DNA of 21,729 nt from Caulobacterales bacterium 32-69-10 (GCA_002280485.1 NCED01000063.1:1-21729), one strand, 5' to 3'. Positions 10,041-21,463 are shown, counted from the first letter of the stretch. Notes: generated by a model not told the origin, from the letters alone. Made by a program: numbers and translations.

Positions 10041-12052
10041 TCAGCGCGCCCATGCCCACAGGGCGTAGCTCAGCAAGCCGGCCACCCCCAGGAGCATGAC
10101 GAAAGCGTAGTGATAGACATAGCCGGACTGGGCCTTGCCCACCTGCTTGCCGGTGAGCGCGGTGAACCAGGCCACCCCGTTGGGGCCTAGGCCGTCGATG
10201 ATCTTGACGTCCCCGACCTTCCAGAACAGGTCGCCGAGCGCCTTGGCGCCGCGCACGAAGGTCGCCTGGTACAGCTCGTCGAAGAACCACTTGTTGTAGA
10301 AGAAGGTGTAGAGCGGCCCGCCGCGGGCCGCGAGCCGGGCGCCCAGGCCTTCCTTCAGCAGGTAGACGTAGGCCGCGACGGCCAGGCCGAGCACCGAGGC
10401 CACCAGCGGCGCCAGCATCACCCACTCGGGCATCTCGTGATGGCCCAGGACGTGGTTGGTCGGCAGGGTGAAGATCGCGCCCTTCCAGAACTCGGCGCGC
10501 TCCTCGCCCACGAACAGCTCGTGGAAGGCGAAGCCGGCCCCGATGGCGCCGAACGACAGCACGAACAGCGGGATCAACATGACCAGCGGGCTCTCGTGCG
10601 GGGTGTGCGCATGGCCGTGGCCGTGGGCCTCGTCGTGGTCCGGCAGAGGCTCGGAGTGGGTCTCGATCTGGGCCGAGGTGGCGTGATCGTCGTGGGCGTG
10701 CGCGACCGCGACCGCGTGGTCATGGTCGCCCGCGTGGCCGTGGGCGTGGTCGTCGTGACCCCAGCGCGCGTGGCCGTTGAAGGTGAAGAAGGCGACGCGC
10801 CAGGAATAGAAGGCGGTCAGGCCGGCGACCAGGATGCCGATGATGAAGGCGAACATGCCGACGCCGCTGGTCTGGCCCGCCTCCCACGCGGCGTGGATGA
10901 TGGTGTCCTTGGAGTAGAAGCCGGCGAAGCCCCACTCCAGGCCGGGGATGCCCAGGCCGGTGATGGCGATGGTGCCGATGGTCATGACGCCGTAGGTGAC
11001 CGGCAGGTACTTGGCGAGGCCGCCCATGTTCCGCATGTCCTGCTCATGGTGCATGCCGTGGATCACCGAGCCGGCGCCCAGGAACAGCAGCGCCTTGAAG
11101 AAGGCGTGGGTGAACAGGTGGAACATCGCCGCCTGATAGGCGCCGACGCCGGCGGCGAAGAACATGTAGCCGAGCTGCGAACAGGTCGAATAGGCGATGA
11201 CCCGCTTGATGTCGTTCTGGGCCAGGCCCACCGTGGCCGCGAACAGGGCGGTGACGGCGCCGATGACGGTGACGATCATCTTGGCCTGGGGCGCGTACTC
11301 GAACAGCGGCGACAGCAGGCAGACCATGTAGACGCCGGCGGTGACCATGGTCGCGGCGTGGATCAGGGCCGACACCGGGGTCGGGCCTTCCATGGCGTCC
11401 GGCAGCCAGGTGTGCAGGAAGAACTGGGCCGACTTGCCCATGGCGCCGATGAACAGCAGGAAGGCGGCGAGGTCGAGGGCCGACCAGTAGGCGCCGGCGA
11501 ACCACCAGCTGGTCCCGGCCTTGGACGCGATCAGCGGGAACAGCTCGGCGAACTGGATGGTGTTGAACATCCAGTAGACGGTCATGATGCCCAGGGCGAA
11601 GCCGAAGTCGCCGACCCGGTTGACCACGAAGGCCTTGATCGAGGCCGCGTTGGCCGAGGGCTTATGGAACCAGAAGCCGATCAGCAGGTAGCTGGCCAGG
11701 CCCACGCCTTCCCAGCCGAAGAACAGCTGCATGAAGTCAGCCGCCGTCACCAGCATCAGCATGGCGAAGGTGAACAGGGACAGATAGGCGAAGAAGCGGG
11801 GCTTGGACGGGTCGTCCGCCATGTAGCCCCACGAATAGAGGTGCACGAGCGCCGACACCGTGGTGACCACGATCAGCATCACCGCCGACAGGGTGTCGAG
11901 GCGGATCGACCACACCGACTGGAAGTCGCCCACCGTGATGAAGGGCATCAGTTCGAAGGTCTGGGCCTCGAGCCCGCCCCAGGCGACCTGGCTGAAGGTG
12001 TACCAGCTGCGAACAGCGGCCCGAACACCAGGATGGAAAGCAGGAGCTTCAT
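10041..12052 (-). pseudogene. nuoL: NADH-quinone oxidoreductase subunit L, N-terminal deletion and frameshift
   Basis: This is the distal antiporter-like subunit of complex I with the long lateral helix. The expected start, ATG 12052 ([15 protein letters not shown]), reads 13-15 family-like residues and then goes out of frame. The correct frame resumes at 12008 ([20 protein letters not shown]) and stays open to TGA 10041. Parts of helices 1 and 2, roughly 25-30 residues, appear to be missing at about 12008-12011. Downstream everything expected is present: [56 protein letters not shown] and GFYSKD. A histidine-rich loop lies at 10596-10772. An internal ATG at 11948 would give a 635-residue protein lacking the first helices; I consider this not a natural start. 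Confidence 0.92.
10596..10772 (-). other. Histidine-rich loop coding segment within nuoL
   Basis: These 59 residues carry 17 histidines along with many Asp and Glu, for example [14 protein letters not shown] and [10 protein letters not shown]. The segment sits between the helix ending [13 protein letters not shown] and the helix starting [11 protein letters not shown]. In E. coli NuoL this loop is short. The composition suggests metal (Zn, Ni, Cu or Fe) binding or buffering, which is inference only. Loops of this sort occur in other alphaproteobacterial NuoL proteins as I recall. Confidence 0.75.
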
Positions 12053-12062
12053 GAGACCGCGC

Positions 12063-12371
12063 TCAGCCCTTCATCATGGTGGCTTGGTCCACGGCGATAT
12101 CGCCGCGGTTGCGGAAGAAGGTGACCAGGATGGCCAGGCCCACCGCGGCCTCGGCCGCGGCCACGGTCAGGACGAACATGGCGAAGATCTGCCCCGTCAC
12201 GTCGTGCAGGAAGACCGAGAAGGCCACCAGGTTGATGTTCACCGCCAGCAGGATCAGCTCGATGGCCATCAGGATGACGATCACGTTGCGGCGGTTCACG
12301 AAGATGCCGAACACGCCGATGGTGAACAGGATGGCGGCGACCGCCAGGAAGTGAGGCAGGCCGACGGTCAT
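12063..12371 (-). CDS. nuoK: NADH-quinone oxidoreductase subunit K
   Basis: This is a small membrane subunit of complex I that forms part of the proton path beside NuoJ and NuoA. The 102-residue protein has three helices, and the two membrane glutamates of the family are visible as E38 ([10 protein letters not shown]) and E74 ([11 protein letters not shown]). Length is typical. ATG 12371 overlaps the nuoJ stop by 4 bp (ATGA). The stop lies 10 bp before the nuoL ATG at 12052. An open frame extends far upstream, but that part is the shadow of nuoJ. Confidence 0.96.
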   Translation of the reverse strand: MTVGLPHFLAVAAILFTIGVFGIFVNRRNVIVILMAIELILLAVNINLVAFSVFLHDVTGQIFAMFVLTVAAAEAAVGLAILVTFFRNRGDIAVDQATMMKG

Positions 12372-12982
12372 TCCGAAATCCCCTGGCCGGTCTTGACCTG
12401 GACGACCACCATCCCCTTGGCGGGGGTGCGGCCGACCTGATCGGCGACGTTCTGGCGCTTGACGCCCGGCCGGTGGCGCAGGGTCAGGACGATGGCCCCG
12501 ATCATGGCCACCAGCAGGACCAGGCCGGCGGCCTGGAAGAAGTAGATGTAGTCCGTGTAGAGCACGCGGCCGATCTGCTCGGTGTTGGAGACGCCCGTGT
12601 CGGCGGCGGGCGCCGGCGACAGGGTCACGGCGCCCCGGTTGGCCACGGCGGTGGCGACCAGCACCATCTCGGCCAGCAGCACGCCCGAGACCACCAGGCC
12701 GGCCGGCATGTATTTGGCGAATCCGATCCGCAGCTTCACGAAGTCGATGTCGAGCATCATGACGACGAAGAGGAACAGCACCGCCACCGCGCCGACGTAG
12801 ACCACGACCAGCAGCATGGCGAGGAACTCGGCCCCGAGCAGGACGAACAGGCCCGCCGCCGTGAAGAACGACAGGATGAGGAACAGCACGGAGTGCACGG
12901 GGTTGCGCTGCGTCACCACCATACAGGCGGCGCCGATCATCACCGTGGACAGCGCATAGAAGGCGATCGCCTGCAGATCCAT
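12368..12982 (-). CDS. nuoJ: NADH-quinone oxidoreductase subunit J
   Basis: This membrane subunit of complex I lies next to NuoK, and its third helix carries the pi-bulge implicated in coupling quinone reduction to proton pumping. The 204-residue protein has five predicted helices. The conserved [18 protein letters not shown] segment is intact, as is the start region [13 protein letters not shown] 12982 is preferred over an in-frame GTG at 13006: MDLQAIAFY aligns with the family's usual start, and AGG lies 7 nt upstream. The stop overlaps nuoK by 4 bp. The 93-bp gap to nuoI is unusually wide for this operon and holds a hairpin with a T-rich tail. Confidence 0.94.
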   Translation of the reverse strand: MDLQAIAFYALSTVMIGAACMVVTQRNPVHSVLFLILSFFTAAGLFVLLGAEFLAMLLVVVYVGAVAVLFLFVVMMLDIDFVKLRIGFAKYMPAGLVVSGVLLAEMVLVATAVANRGAVTLSPAPAADTGVSNTEQIGRVLYTDYIYFFQAAGLVLLVAMIGAIVLTLRHRPGVKRQNVADQVGRTPAKGMVVVQVKTGQGISE

Positions 12983-13035
12983 CGCGATACCTAGCGTCCT
13001 CTCCACCCCGCCCCAATCCCCCGGGGCACGTCATA

Positions 13036-13056
13036 CAAAACCGGCCAAACGGGCCG
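13036..13056 (-). terminator. Possible weak terminator or attenuator between nuoI and nuoJ
   Basis: On the minus strand a 5-bp stem cggcc/ggccg (13052-13056 with 13042-13046) with a 5-base loop is followed by gttttgt. The stem is short, so at most this is a weak attenuator or chance. It falls in the only sizeable gap of the nuoA-K part of the operon. Confidence 0.25.
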
Positions 13057-13075
13057 CAGGAATCGCCGCCGCCTT

Positions 13076-13458
13076 CTAGCGGTAGGGCGCGTCCAATTCC
13101 AGGTTCTTGGCGATCTCGCGTTCCCAGCGGTCGCCGTTCGCGAGCAGCTTGTCCTTGTCGTAGAGCAGCTCTTCACGGGTCTCGACCGAGAACTCGAAGT
13201 TCGGCCCCTCGACGATGGCGTCGACCGGGCAGGCCTCCTGGCAGTAGCCGCAGTAGATGCACTTCACCATGTCGATGTCGTAGCGCGTGGTGCGGCGGCT
13301 GCCGTCGGGAAGCGGGGCGACAGCGGGCCCTTCTCGAACGGGTAGTTGATGGTCGCCTTGGGGCGGACCATGTAGCCCATCGCCAGCCCGAAGGCGCCGA
13401 TGAAGTCCAGCAGGGCGGCGCCCTTGGCGGCCTGGGCGATGCGAGCGGCGAAAGACAT
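13076..13458 (-). pseudogene. nuoI: NADH-quinone oxidoreductase subunit I, internal deletion removing a 4Fe-4S motif
   Basis: This is the ferredoxin-like subunit that carries clusters N6a and N6b in the peripheral arm of complex I. From ATG 13458, with AAGGAG 5 nt upstream, the frame reads 50 normal residues through [14 protein letters not shown] and then shifts. The second frame resumes with [15 protein letters not shown], contains the second motif [14 protein letters not shown], and ends ELDAPYR at 13076. The first motif (CIACxxCxxxCP, preceded by the RGEHALRRYPNGEERC-type segment in relatives) is absent. About 35-40 residues are missing at about 13305-13312: the gene spans 383 bp where about 490 is usual. 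Without the first motif neither cluster can be fully ligated. Assembly error is a serious alternative. Confidence 0.93.
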
Positions 13459-13467
13459 GGTCGCTCC

Positions 13468-14538
13468 TTAAGCCGCCGGCATGGCGAAGACGCGCCAGGC
13501 GGCGATGAGGGCCACGGCGACCAGCGAGGTGGGCAGGAAAATCTTCCAGCCCAGCCGCATCAGCTGGTCGTAGCGGTAGCGGGGGACGATGGCCTTGGCC
13601 ATGGCGATCATGAAGAACCAGAACACGGTCTTGATGATGAAGAAGACCAAACCGTGGAAGCTGGCGAGGGTGGCGGGCCACGAGGCCAGGTAGCCCTCCG
13701 GCCACGGCGCATGCCAGCCGCCGAAGAACAGGATGGAGATCATCGCGCACATCAGCACGATGTTCATGTACTCGCCGAGCATCAGCAGCAGGTAGGCGCT
13801 GGACGAGTACTCGACCTGATAGCCGGCCACGAGCTCGCTCTCGGCCTCGGGCAGGTCGAAGGGCGGGCGGTTGGTTTCGGCCAGGGCCGAGATGTAGAAC
13901 ATCACCATCATGGGGAACATGACCAGGATGGTGGGCAGGCTCTCCAGCCCGCCGCCGAAGGCGTACCAGTTCCAGAAGCCGCCGCCCTGGCTCGCGACGA
14001 TGGTGCTGAGGTTCATCGACCCGGCCAGCAGCACCACGGTGATGATGATGAAGCCGATGGAGACCTCGTAGGACACCATCTGGGCCGCCGAACGCAGGGC
14101 GCCGAGGAAGGGGTACTTCGAGTTGGACGCCCAGCCGCCCATGATGATGCCGTAGACGCCGAGCGACGACATCGCCAGCAGGTAGAGGATGCCGACGTTG
14201 AGGTTGGAGATGACCCAGCCCGGCGCGAAGGGAATCACCGCCCAGCCCGCGAAGGCCATGACCACGGTGATGATCGGCGCCAGCAGGAACACCGCCTTGT
14301 CGGCGCCGGCCGGGATGATCAGCTCCTTCAGGATGAACTTCAGCAGGTCGGCGAAGGACTGCAGCAGGCCGAAGGGGCCGACCACGTTGGGGCCCTTGCG
14401 CATCTGCACGCCCGCCCAGACCTTGCGGTCGAACAGGATCAGGAAGGCGACGGAGATCAGCAGGACGACCGTGATCAGCAGGATCTGACCCAGGGTCAGG
14501 AGCGTCCAGCCGAGGGGCGAGGTCCAGAATTCGAGCAT
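13468..14538 (-). CDS. nuoH: NADH-quinone oxidoreductase subunit H
   Basis: This membrane subunit joins the peripheral and membrane arms of complex I and forms much of the quinone chamber. The 356-residue protein has eight or nine helices. Conserved elements are [21 protein letters not shown], the quinone-site loop [20 protein letters not shown] and GYQVEYSS. Length is typical and the frame is intact. CGGAG, overlapping the nuoG stop, serves as the ribosome binding site 7-8 nt before ATG 14538. The TAA stop is itself part of the AAGGAG site of nuoI, with a 9-bp gap. Confidence 0.97.
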   Translation of the reverse strand: MLEFWTSPLGWTLLTLGQILLITVVLLISVAFLILFDRKVWAGVQMRKGPNVVGPFGLLQSFADLLKFILKELIIPAGADKAVFLLAPIITVVMAFAGWAVIPFAPGWVISNLNVGILYLLAMSSLGVYGIIMGGWASNSKYPFLGALRSAAQMVSYEVSIGFIIITVVLLAGSMNLSTIVASQGGGFWNWYAFGGGLESLPTILVMFPMMVMFYISALAETNRPPFDLPEAESELVAGYQVEYSSSAYLLLMLGEYMNIVLMCAMISILFFGGWHAPWPEGYLASWPATLASFHGLVFFIIKTVFWFFMIAMAKAIVPRYRYDQLMRLGWKIFLPTSLVAVALIAAWRVFAMPAA

Positions 14539-14542
14539 GGGC

Positions 14543-16597
14543 CTACTCCGCCGCCAGGGGCGGACGCTGCGACGCGGCGAGCACGGAGCACTCGGCCATG
14601 GTCACGCTGGCGCGCGCGATGGGATTGGTCAGGTAGAAGTCTTCGACCGGCGAGGCGAAGCCCGTGTCGGCCAGGTCCCCTGCCCCGCCCAGGCCGGCGA
14701 GGTCGAGGGCCGCGCCGGCAGCGACATAGTCGATCTGGCCGAAGGTCGGGTGGTCGGCGAAGAGCTTGGCGCGCAGCTGCTCCAGGGTGTCGTACGGCAG
14801 GGTCTTGCCGAGGTGGTCGGACAGGGCGCGCAGGATGGCCCAGTCTTCCCGGGCCTCGCCCTTGGGGAACACCGCCCGGTTGGCCATCTGAACCCGGCCC
14901 TCGGTGTTGACGTAGAGGCCGGCTTTTTCGGTATAGGCCGCGCCCGGCAGGATCACGTCGGCGGCCGAGGCCCCGGCGTCGCCATGGCTGCCCAGATAGA
15001 CCACGAAGGCCTTGGCGGTCTGGGACAGGTCGAGCTCGTCGGCGCCGAGCAGGAACAGCACGTCGAGCGCGCCCGGCTCCAGCATGGCGGCGACGTCCAG
15101 GCCGCCTTCGCCGGGCAGGAAGCCCATGTCGAGGCCGGCCACGCGGCTGGCGGCGGTGTGCAGGACGTTGAAGCCGTTCCAGCCGTCGCGGACCACATTG
15201 GCGTCGCCGGCCAGCTTGGCCACGGCCTTGAGCACCGCCGCCCCGTCGGCCCGGGCCAGGGCCCCGGCGCCGAGGATGACGGCGGGGTTCTTGGCGTCCT
15301 TGAAGGCCTTGCCGAAGTCGGTGTCGGCGACGCCCGCCAGCGAGGCCGGGCCGGCGCCGAGATAGTCGTAGTCGAACTTCAGGTCGGCCTGCTCGCCGAT
15401 GACGCCGACGCGCATCGTGCCGGTCAGCCAGGTCTTGCGGATGCGGGCGTTGACCAGGGCCGCTTCCTTGCGCGGGTTGGTCCCGACCAGCAGCAGGGCG
15501 TCGCAGGATTCGAGGCCGAGGATGGTGGTGTTGAAGAGCCACGAGCCGCGCGGGCCGCCGCCGATCTTGGCCCCGTCCTGGCGGCAGTCGATGTTCCGGA
15601 CGCCCAATGAGGTGAACAGGTCCAGCGCCGCCTTCATGGACTCGGCGTCCTGCAGGTCGCCGGCCACCACGCCGATCTTCTCGGGCTTGGCCTTCTTCAC
15701 CTTGGCGGCGACGGCCGCGAAGGCCTCGGCCCAGGTGGCCTCCACCAGCTTGCCGCCCGTGCGCACATAGGGGCGGTCAAGGCGCTGGCGCATCAGGCCG
15801 TCGCAGGCGTGGCGGGTCTTGTCGGAGATCCACTCCTCGTTGATCTCTTCGTTGATGCGCGGCAGCACGCGCATCACCTCGGCGCCGCGGGCGTCGACGC
15901 GGATGGCCGAGCCCAGGGCGTCCATCACATCGACGCTGTCGGTCTTCTTCAGCTCCCACGGGCGGTAGTTGAAGGCCCAGGGCTTGTGGGTCAGGGCCCC
16001 GACGGGACAGATGTCGGCCAGGTTGCCGGACAGCTCGGAGGTGACGGCCGATTCCAGATAGGTGGTGATCTCGGCGTCCTCGCCGCGGGAGATCATGCCG
16101 ATTTCCGGCGTGCCGGCGATCTCGGAGACGAAGCGGACGCAGCGGGTGCACTGGATGCACCGGGTCATCACCGTCTTGATCAGCGGACCCATGAACTTCT
16201 CTTCGACGGCCCGCTTGTTCTCGACGTAGCGGGTGTCGTCGCGACCATAGCCCATGGTCTCGTCCTGCAGGTCGCACTCGCCGCCCTGGTCGCAGATCGG
16301 GCAATCCAGGGGGTGGTTGATCAGCAGGAATTCGAGCACGCCCTCGCGGGCCTTCTTGACCATCGGGGTGTTGGTGAAGATCTCCTGGCCGTCGGCGGCC
16401 GGCAGGGCGCAGGAGGCCTGGGGCTTGGGCGGGCCCGGCTTCACCTCGACCAGGCACATGCGGCAGTTGCCGGCGATCGACAGCCGCTCGTGATAGCAGA
16501 ACTTGGGGATCTCGGCGCCGGCGAGCTCCGCCACCTGCATGGCGGTCATGCCGGGCTCGAACTCGACCTCGACGCCGTTGACCTTGGCCTTGGGCAT
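14543..16597 (-). CDS. nuoG: NADH-quinone oxidoreductase subunit G
   Basis: This is the large iron-sulfur subunit of the NADH-oxidising module of complex I. The 684-residue protein has an N-terminal 2Fe-2S domain (C34, C45, C48, C63), the histidine-ligated 4Fe-4S cluster N5 (H95, C99, C102, C108) and cluster N4 (C147, C150, C153, C197), followed by a molybdopterin-oxidoreductase-like domain with no sign of cofactor use. The extra N7 motif of E. coli is not seen, as usual for alphaproteobacteria and mitochondria. It starts 4 bp after the nuoF stop, with its ribosome binding site GGAG built into the nuoF end. Confidence 0.97.
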   Translation of the reverse strand: MPKAKVNGVEVEFEPGMTAMQVAELAGAEIPKFCYHERLSIAGNCRMCLVEVKPGPPKPQASCALPAADGQEIFTNTPMVKKAREGVLEFLLINHPLDCPICDQGGECDLQDETMGYGRDDTRYVENKRAVEEKFMGPLIKTVMTRCIQCTRCVRFVSEIAGTPEIGMISRGEDAEITTYLESAVTSELSGNLADICPVGALTHKPWAFNYRPWELKKTDSVDVMDALGSAIRVDARGAEVMRVLPRINEEINEEWISDKTRHACDGLMRQRLDRPYVRTGGKLVEATWAEAFAAVAAKVKKAKPEKIGVVAGDLQDAESMKAALDLFTSLGVRNIDCRQDGAKIGGGPRGSWLFNTTILGLESCDALLLVGTNPRKEAALVNARIRKTWLTGTMRVGVIGEQADLKFDYDYLGAGPASLAGVADTDFGKAFKDAKNPAVILGAGALARADGAAVLKAVAKLAGDANVVRDGWNGFNVLHTAASRVAGLDMGFLPGEGGLDVAAMLEPGALDVLFLLGADELDLSQTAKAFVVYLGSHGDAGASAADVILPGAAYTEKAGLYVNTEGRVQMANRAVFPKGEAREDWAILRALSDHLGKTLPYDTLEQLRAKLFADHPTFGQIDYVAAGAALDLAGLGGAGDLADTGFASPVEDFYLTNPIARASVTMAECSVLAASQRPPLAAE

Positions 16598-16601
16598 TTG
16601 A

Positions 16602-17917
<1,316 letters not shown>

Positions 17918-17918
<1 letters not shown>

Positions 17919-18583
17919 CAGGCTGCGGGCTCCGGCTCGGGCAGGTTCGGCAAGGTGATCTTCTGGGCGGCGCTGCCGTCATAGAGCTTGGGGTCGAGCA
18001 GGGTCAGGGCCCCGCCCGCGGGCTCCGAGGTGTGGCGCCCGGCGTAGGAACCTGCCTTGGGCGCCTTGCCGGCGCGGAAGTCGTCGATGATCTGGCCCAG
18101 GGTCTCCGGGGTCAGGTCCTCGTAATAGTAGTCGTTGATCTGGGCCATGGGCGCGTTCACGCAGGCGCCGAGGCACTCGACCTCCTGCCAGGTGAACAGG
18201 CCGTCCGAGGACAGATGGTCCTTGCCGCCGATCTTGTCCTTGCAGACGGCCATCAGTTCATTGGCGCCGCGCAGCATGCAGGGCGTGGTGCCGCAGACCT
18301 GGATAAGCGCAGCCTTTCCAACGGGTTCGAGCTGGAACATGGTGTAGAAGGTCGCGACCTCCAGCACCCGGATCACGGCCATGTCGCACAGCTGGGCGAT
18401 GGCGCGGATGGCGGGCTCGGAGACCCAGCCCTCCTGCTTCTGCACCAGCCACAGGATCGGGATCACCCCCGACTGGCGGCGGTCGGCCGGGTATTTTTTC
18501 AGCCACCACTCGGCCTTCTCCAGGGTCTCGGGAGAGAAGGCGAAGCTGGCGGGCTGATCCTTGGCTAGGCGGCGCACGCTCAT
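17918..18583 (-). CDS. nuoE: NADH-quinone oxidoreductase subunit E
   Basis: This thioredoxin-fold subunit carries the off-path 2Fe-2S cluster N1a next to NuoF. Of its 221 residues, C97 and C102 (CGTTPC) and C137 and C141 (CLGAC) are the expected cluster ligands. After about residue 170 there is an Ala/Gly/Pro-rich tail ending PEPEPAA, longer than in E. coli (166 aa) but in line with alphaproteobacterial and mitochondrial forms. ATG 18583 overlaps the stop of the NTF2-like gene by 4 bp. Confidence 0.97.
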
Positions 18584-18918
18584 TTGGTGAAATCCACGCG
18601 GGCGATCTTGTCGCCACGGAAGGTGTAGATGGCCGCGACCTCGAACACCGGGGTCTGTCCGTCGCCGCGGTCGACGCGCTCGTGGTCGATGACGGCGTTT
18701 CCGAGCACCATGCGGTTCAGCAGGGTGGCCTTGTTCTTGGGGAACTTGGCGAAGGCGCCGGCGTAGCGCTCGCGCAGGGCGGAGAGGCCCGTGCTCGACA
18801 CGGCGCCGCCGACGTCGGCGATCACCACGTCGTCGGTGAAATAGCCGCAGTAGGCGTCCAGATCCTGGGCGTTGTAGGCGTCGAGCTGCGCCTGGGCGAC
18901 GTCCTGAACGACGCTCAT
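18580..18918 (-). CDS. NTF2-like / SnoaL-like family protein embedded in the nuo operon
   Basis: This 112-residue soluble protein has the pattern of the NTF2-like cone fold: an N-terminal helix ([20 protein letters not shown]), the [11 protein letters not shown] strand, an arginine-bearing helix ([12 protein letters not shown]) and two long strands ending [15 protein letters not shown]. Such folds serve as small-molecule-binding domains or enzymes; no substrate can be read here. It overlaps nuoD by 4 bp (18915-18918) and nuoE by 4 bp (18580-18583), so it is made in step with complex I. It is not a core subunit. An assembly, accessory or damage-control role is possible but is inference. I recall a similar gene at this place in other Caulobacteraceae. 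Confidence 0.88.
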   Translation of the reverse strand: MSVVQDVAQAQLDAYNAQDLDAYCGYFTDDVVIADVGGAVSSTGLSALRERYAGAFAKFPKNKATLLNRMVLGNAVIDHERVDRGDGQTPVFEVAAIYTFRGDKIARVDFTK

Positions 18919-20168
18919 CGGTCGACCTCCCCGAACACGATGTCGAGCGAACCCAGGATGGCCGACACGTCGGCCAGCATGTGGCCGCGGTTCATCCAGT
19001 CCATGGCCTGCAGGTGCGCAAAGCCCGGCGCGCGGATCTTGCAGCGGTAGGGCTTGTTGGTGCCGTCGGCGACCAGGAACACCCCGAACTCGCCCTTGGG
19101 CGCCTCGACGGCGGCGTAGACCTGGCCGCCGGGGACGTGGAAGCCCTCGGTATAGAGCTTGAAGTGGTGGATCAGCGCTTCCATCGAACGCTTCATCTCG
19201 CCCCGGCGCGGCGGCGCCACCTTGCCGTCCTCGGTCAGGACCGGGCCCCGGTTGGTGTCGAGCAGGGCCAGGCACTGCTTCATGATCTTCACCGACTGGC
19301 GCATCTCTTCCATGCGCACGAGGTAGCGGTCGTAGCAGTCGCCGTTCTTGCCGAGGGGAATGTCGAATTCCATCTCGTCGTAGACATCGTAGGGCTGGCT
19401 CTTGCGCAGGTCCCAGGCGATGCCCGAGCCGCGCACCATCACGCCCGAGAAGCCCCAGTCCAGGGCCTGCTGGCGCGACACCACGCCGATGTCGACGTTG
19501 CGCTGCTTGAAGATGCGGTTGGGGGTGACCAGGCCGTCGAGGTCGTCGAGGGTCTTGGGGAAGGTCTCGCACCACTCGGCGATGTCGGCGATCAGCGCGG
19601 GCGTCAGGTCCTGGTGCACGCCGCCGGGGCGGAAGTAGTTGGCGTGCAGGCGCGCGCCCGAGGCGCGCTCATAGAACACCATCAGCTTTTCGCGCTGCTC
19701 GAAGCCCCACAGCGGCGGGGTCAGGGCGCCCACGTCCATCGCCTGGGTGGTGACGTTGAGGATGTGGCTGAGGATGCGCCCGATCTCGCAGAACAGGGTG
19801 CGGACGATCTGGCCGCGGCGCGGCACCTCGATGCCGACCATCTTCTCGATGGCCAGGCAGAAGGCGTGCTCCTGGTTCATCGGGGCCACGTAGTCGAGGC
19901 GGTCGAAGTACGGGATGTTCTGGAGGTAGGTGCGGGCCTCCATCAGCTTCTCGGTGCCGCGGTGGAGCAGGCCGATGTGCGGGTCGACCCGCTCGACCAC
20001 TTCCCCGTCCAGCTCCAGCACCAGGCGCAGCACGCCGTGGGCGGCCGGGTGCTGGGGCCCGAAGTTGATGTTGAACTTGCGGACCTTGGTCTCTTCCGGG
20101 AGGACGGCGGGCGTCGCCGGCGCGTCCACGGGCGCGGGGGCCACGGCGGTTTCCATATCGTCGGCCAT
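18915..20168 (-). CDS. nuoD: NADH-quinone oxidoreductase subunit D
   Basis: This 49-kDa-type subunit lines the quinone-reduction site with NuoB. The 417-residue protein carries the quinone-head ligands: H44 in [13 protein letters not shown] and Y93 in RLDYVAP. Their spacing of 49 residues equals that of the mammalian pair. The N-terminal 25 residues are Ala/Pro-rich and look like a disordered extension; M5 is an alternative start. The protein ends [11 protein letters not shown], typical for the family. The start directly abuts the nuoC stop, with AAGAAG as a weak upstream site. It is a separate NuoD, not the NuoCD fusion of E. coli. Confidence 0.97.
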   Translation of the reverse strand: MADDMETAVAPAPVDAPATPAVLPEETKVRKFNINFGPQHPAAHGVLRLVLELDGEVVERVDPHIGLLHRGTEKLMEARTYLQNIPYFDRLDYVAPMNQEHAFCLAIEKMVGIEVPRRGQIVRTLFCEIGRILSHILNVTTQAMDVGALTPPLWGFEQREKLMVFYERASGARLHANYFRPGGVHQDLTPALIADIAEWCETFPKTLDDLDGLVTPNRIFKQRNVDIGVVSRQQALDWGFSGVMVRGSGIAWDLRKSQPYDVYDEMEFDIPLGKNGDCYDRYLVRMEEMRQSVKIMKQCLALLDTNRGPVLTEDGKVAPPRRGEMKRSMEALIHHFKLYTEGFHVPGGQVYAAVEAPKGEFGVFLVADGTNKPYRCKIRAPGFAHLQAMDWMNRGHMLADVSAILGSLDIVFGEVDR

Positions 20169-20882
20169 CTACTTCTTAGCCTCCGCGGCTGGAATCTGGC
20201 TGGCCTTCTCGTCGCCGGGCAGGACGTACTTGGCCCCCTGCCCCGGCACGTGGGCGGCGCCTTCCCACGGGCTGAGGAAGTCGAACTGGCGGAACTCCTG
20301 CGGCAGCTTGACCGGCTCGTAGACCACCCGCTTCAGCTCTTCGTCGTAGCGGACCTCGACGTAGCCGGTCATGGGGAAGTCCTTCCGCAGCGGATAGCCG
20401 TGGAAGCCGTAGTCGGTGAGGATGCGGCGCAGGTCCGGGTGGCCGGAGAAGAACACCCCGAACATGTCGAAGGTCTCGCGCTCGAACCAGTCGGCGCACG
20501 GATAGACCGGGGTGGCGGACGGGACCGGCGTGTCCTCGTCGGTCTCGACCGAGATGCGGATGCGCTGGTTCCGGGTCAGGGACAGCAGGTGATAGACCAC
20601 GTCGAAGCGGCGCTCACGGTCGGGATAGTCGACCGCGGTGACATCCATCAGCTGCTGGAAGCGGAACTCCGGGCTGTCCCTCAGGGTGGTCAGGAGTTCG
20701 ACGATGCGGCTGGCCTGGGCGTGGACGTTCAGCTCGTTGAAGGCCACGTAGAAGCTGCCCACCGCGCCGGCGGAGCTGGCCTGGATGGCCTGGCCCAGCG
20801 CATGCAGCGCCTCGTCGGCGACATAGGGAAAAGCCTGGGCGCCGGGGGCGACCGGGACGTTGGGGGGAGGAAGCTCGCTCAC
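20169..20882 (-). CDS. nuoC: NADH-quinone oxidoreductase subunit C
   Basis: This is the 30-kDa-type structural subunit of the peripheral arm of complex I. The 237-residue protein contains the family signature [20 protein letters not shown] followed by [10 protein letters not shown] and the tail [21 protein letters not shown] 20882 is chosen as the start: it overlaps the nuoB stop by 4 bp (GTGA), the next residues SELPPPN begin a plausible short leader, and no in-frame ATG lies nearby. The C-terminal 25 residues ([20 protein letters not shown]) are low-complexity. The open frame further upstream is the shadow of nuoB. Confidence 0.94.
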   Translation of the reverse strand: MSELPPPNVPVAPGAQAFPYVADEALHALGQAIQASSAGAVGSFYVAFNELNVHAQASRIVELLTTLRDSPEFRFQQLMDVTAVDYPDRERRFDVVYHLLSLTRNQRIRISVETDEDTPVPSATPVYPCADWFERETFDMFGVFFSGHPDLRRILTDYGFHGYPLRKDFPMTGYVEVRYDEELKRVVYEPVKLPQEFRQFDFLSPWEGAAHVPGQGAKYVLPGDEKASQIPAAEAKK

Positions 20883-21463
20883 CGGTCGATGGCTCCCGTG
20901 CGGCGGATCTTCTTTTGCAGCATCAGCAGGCCGTAGAGCAGGGCCTCGGCCGTCGGCGGGCAGCCCGGGATGTAGATGTCCACGGGCACGATGCGGTCGC
21001 AGCCGCGCACCACCGAATAGCTGTAGTGATAGTAGCCGCCGCCGTTGGCGCAGCTGCCCATGGAGATGACGTAGCGGGGCTCCGGCATCTGGTCGTAGAC
21101 CTTGCGCAGGGCCGGGGCCATCTTGTTGGTCAAGGTGCCGGCGACGATCATCAGGTCCGACTGGCGCGGGCTGGCGCGCGGCGCCATGCCGAAGCGCTCG
21201 GCGTCGTAGCGCGGCATGGAGGTCTGGATCATCTCGACCGCGCAGCAGGCGAGACCGAAGGTCATCCACATCAGCGAGCCCGTGCGGGCCCAGGTGATGA
21301 CGTCGTCCAGGGCGGCGGTCACGAAGCCCTTGTCGGCCAGCTGGTCCGACAGCTGGTCGAAGAACGGATCGTGGGTGGCGGGATCATAACCCTCGACGGC
21401 CGAGCGGGCGCCGGCGCCCGCGGGTACGATCAGGCCGGACGGGGTGGTTGTGGTCACTCCCAT
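20879..21463 (-). CDS. nuoB: NADH-quinone oxidoreductase subunit B
   Basis: This subunit carries cluster N2, the last iron-sulfur centre before ubiquinone. The 194-residue protein has the adjacent cysteines C73 and C74 ([11 protein letters not shown]), C138 (GSCANGGG) and C168 (PGCPP), which are the four ligands of N2. The first 30 residues are a Thr/Pro/Gly-rich extension. ATG 21463 lies inside the end of nuoA, a 10-bp overlap, with AAAGG about 9 nt upstream. The stop overlaps nuoC by 4 bp. Intact. Confidence 0.97.
   Translation of the reverse strand: MGVTTTTPSGLIVPAGAGARSAVEGYDPATHDPFFDQLSDQLADKGFVTAALDDVITWARTGSLMWMTFGLACCAVEMIQTSMPRYDAERFGMAPRASPRQSDLMIVAGTLTNKMAPALRKVYDQMPEPRYVISMGSCANGGGYYHYSYSVVRGCDRIVPVDIYIPGCPPTAEALLYGLLMLQKKIRRTGAIDR

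Noticed and set aside
10437..12440. A 667-codon open frame on the plus strand opposite nuoL/nuoK
   Set aside because: Its protein is a string of Asp, Gly, His, Glu and Gln with no domain. It is the mirror of GC-biased codons of the real genes, as are the long plus-strand frames near 382-1626, 3873-5492, 6568-8256 and 18981-20936.
12983..13006. GTG 13006 as the nuoJ start
   Set aside because: It adds eight residues absent from the family. ATG 12982 begins directly with the conserved start region.
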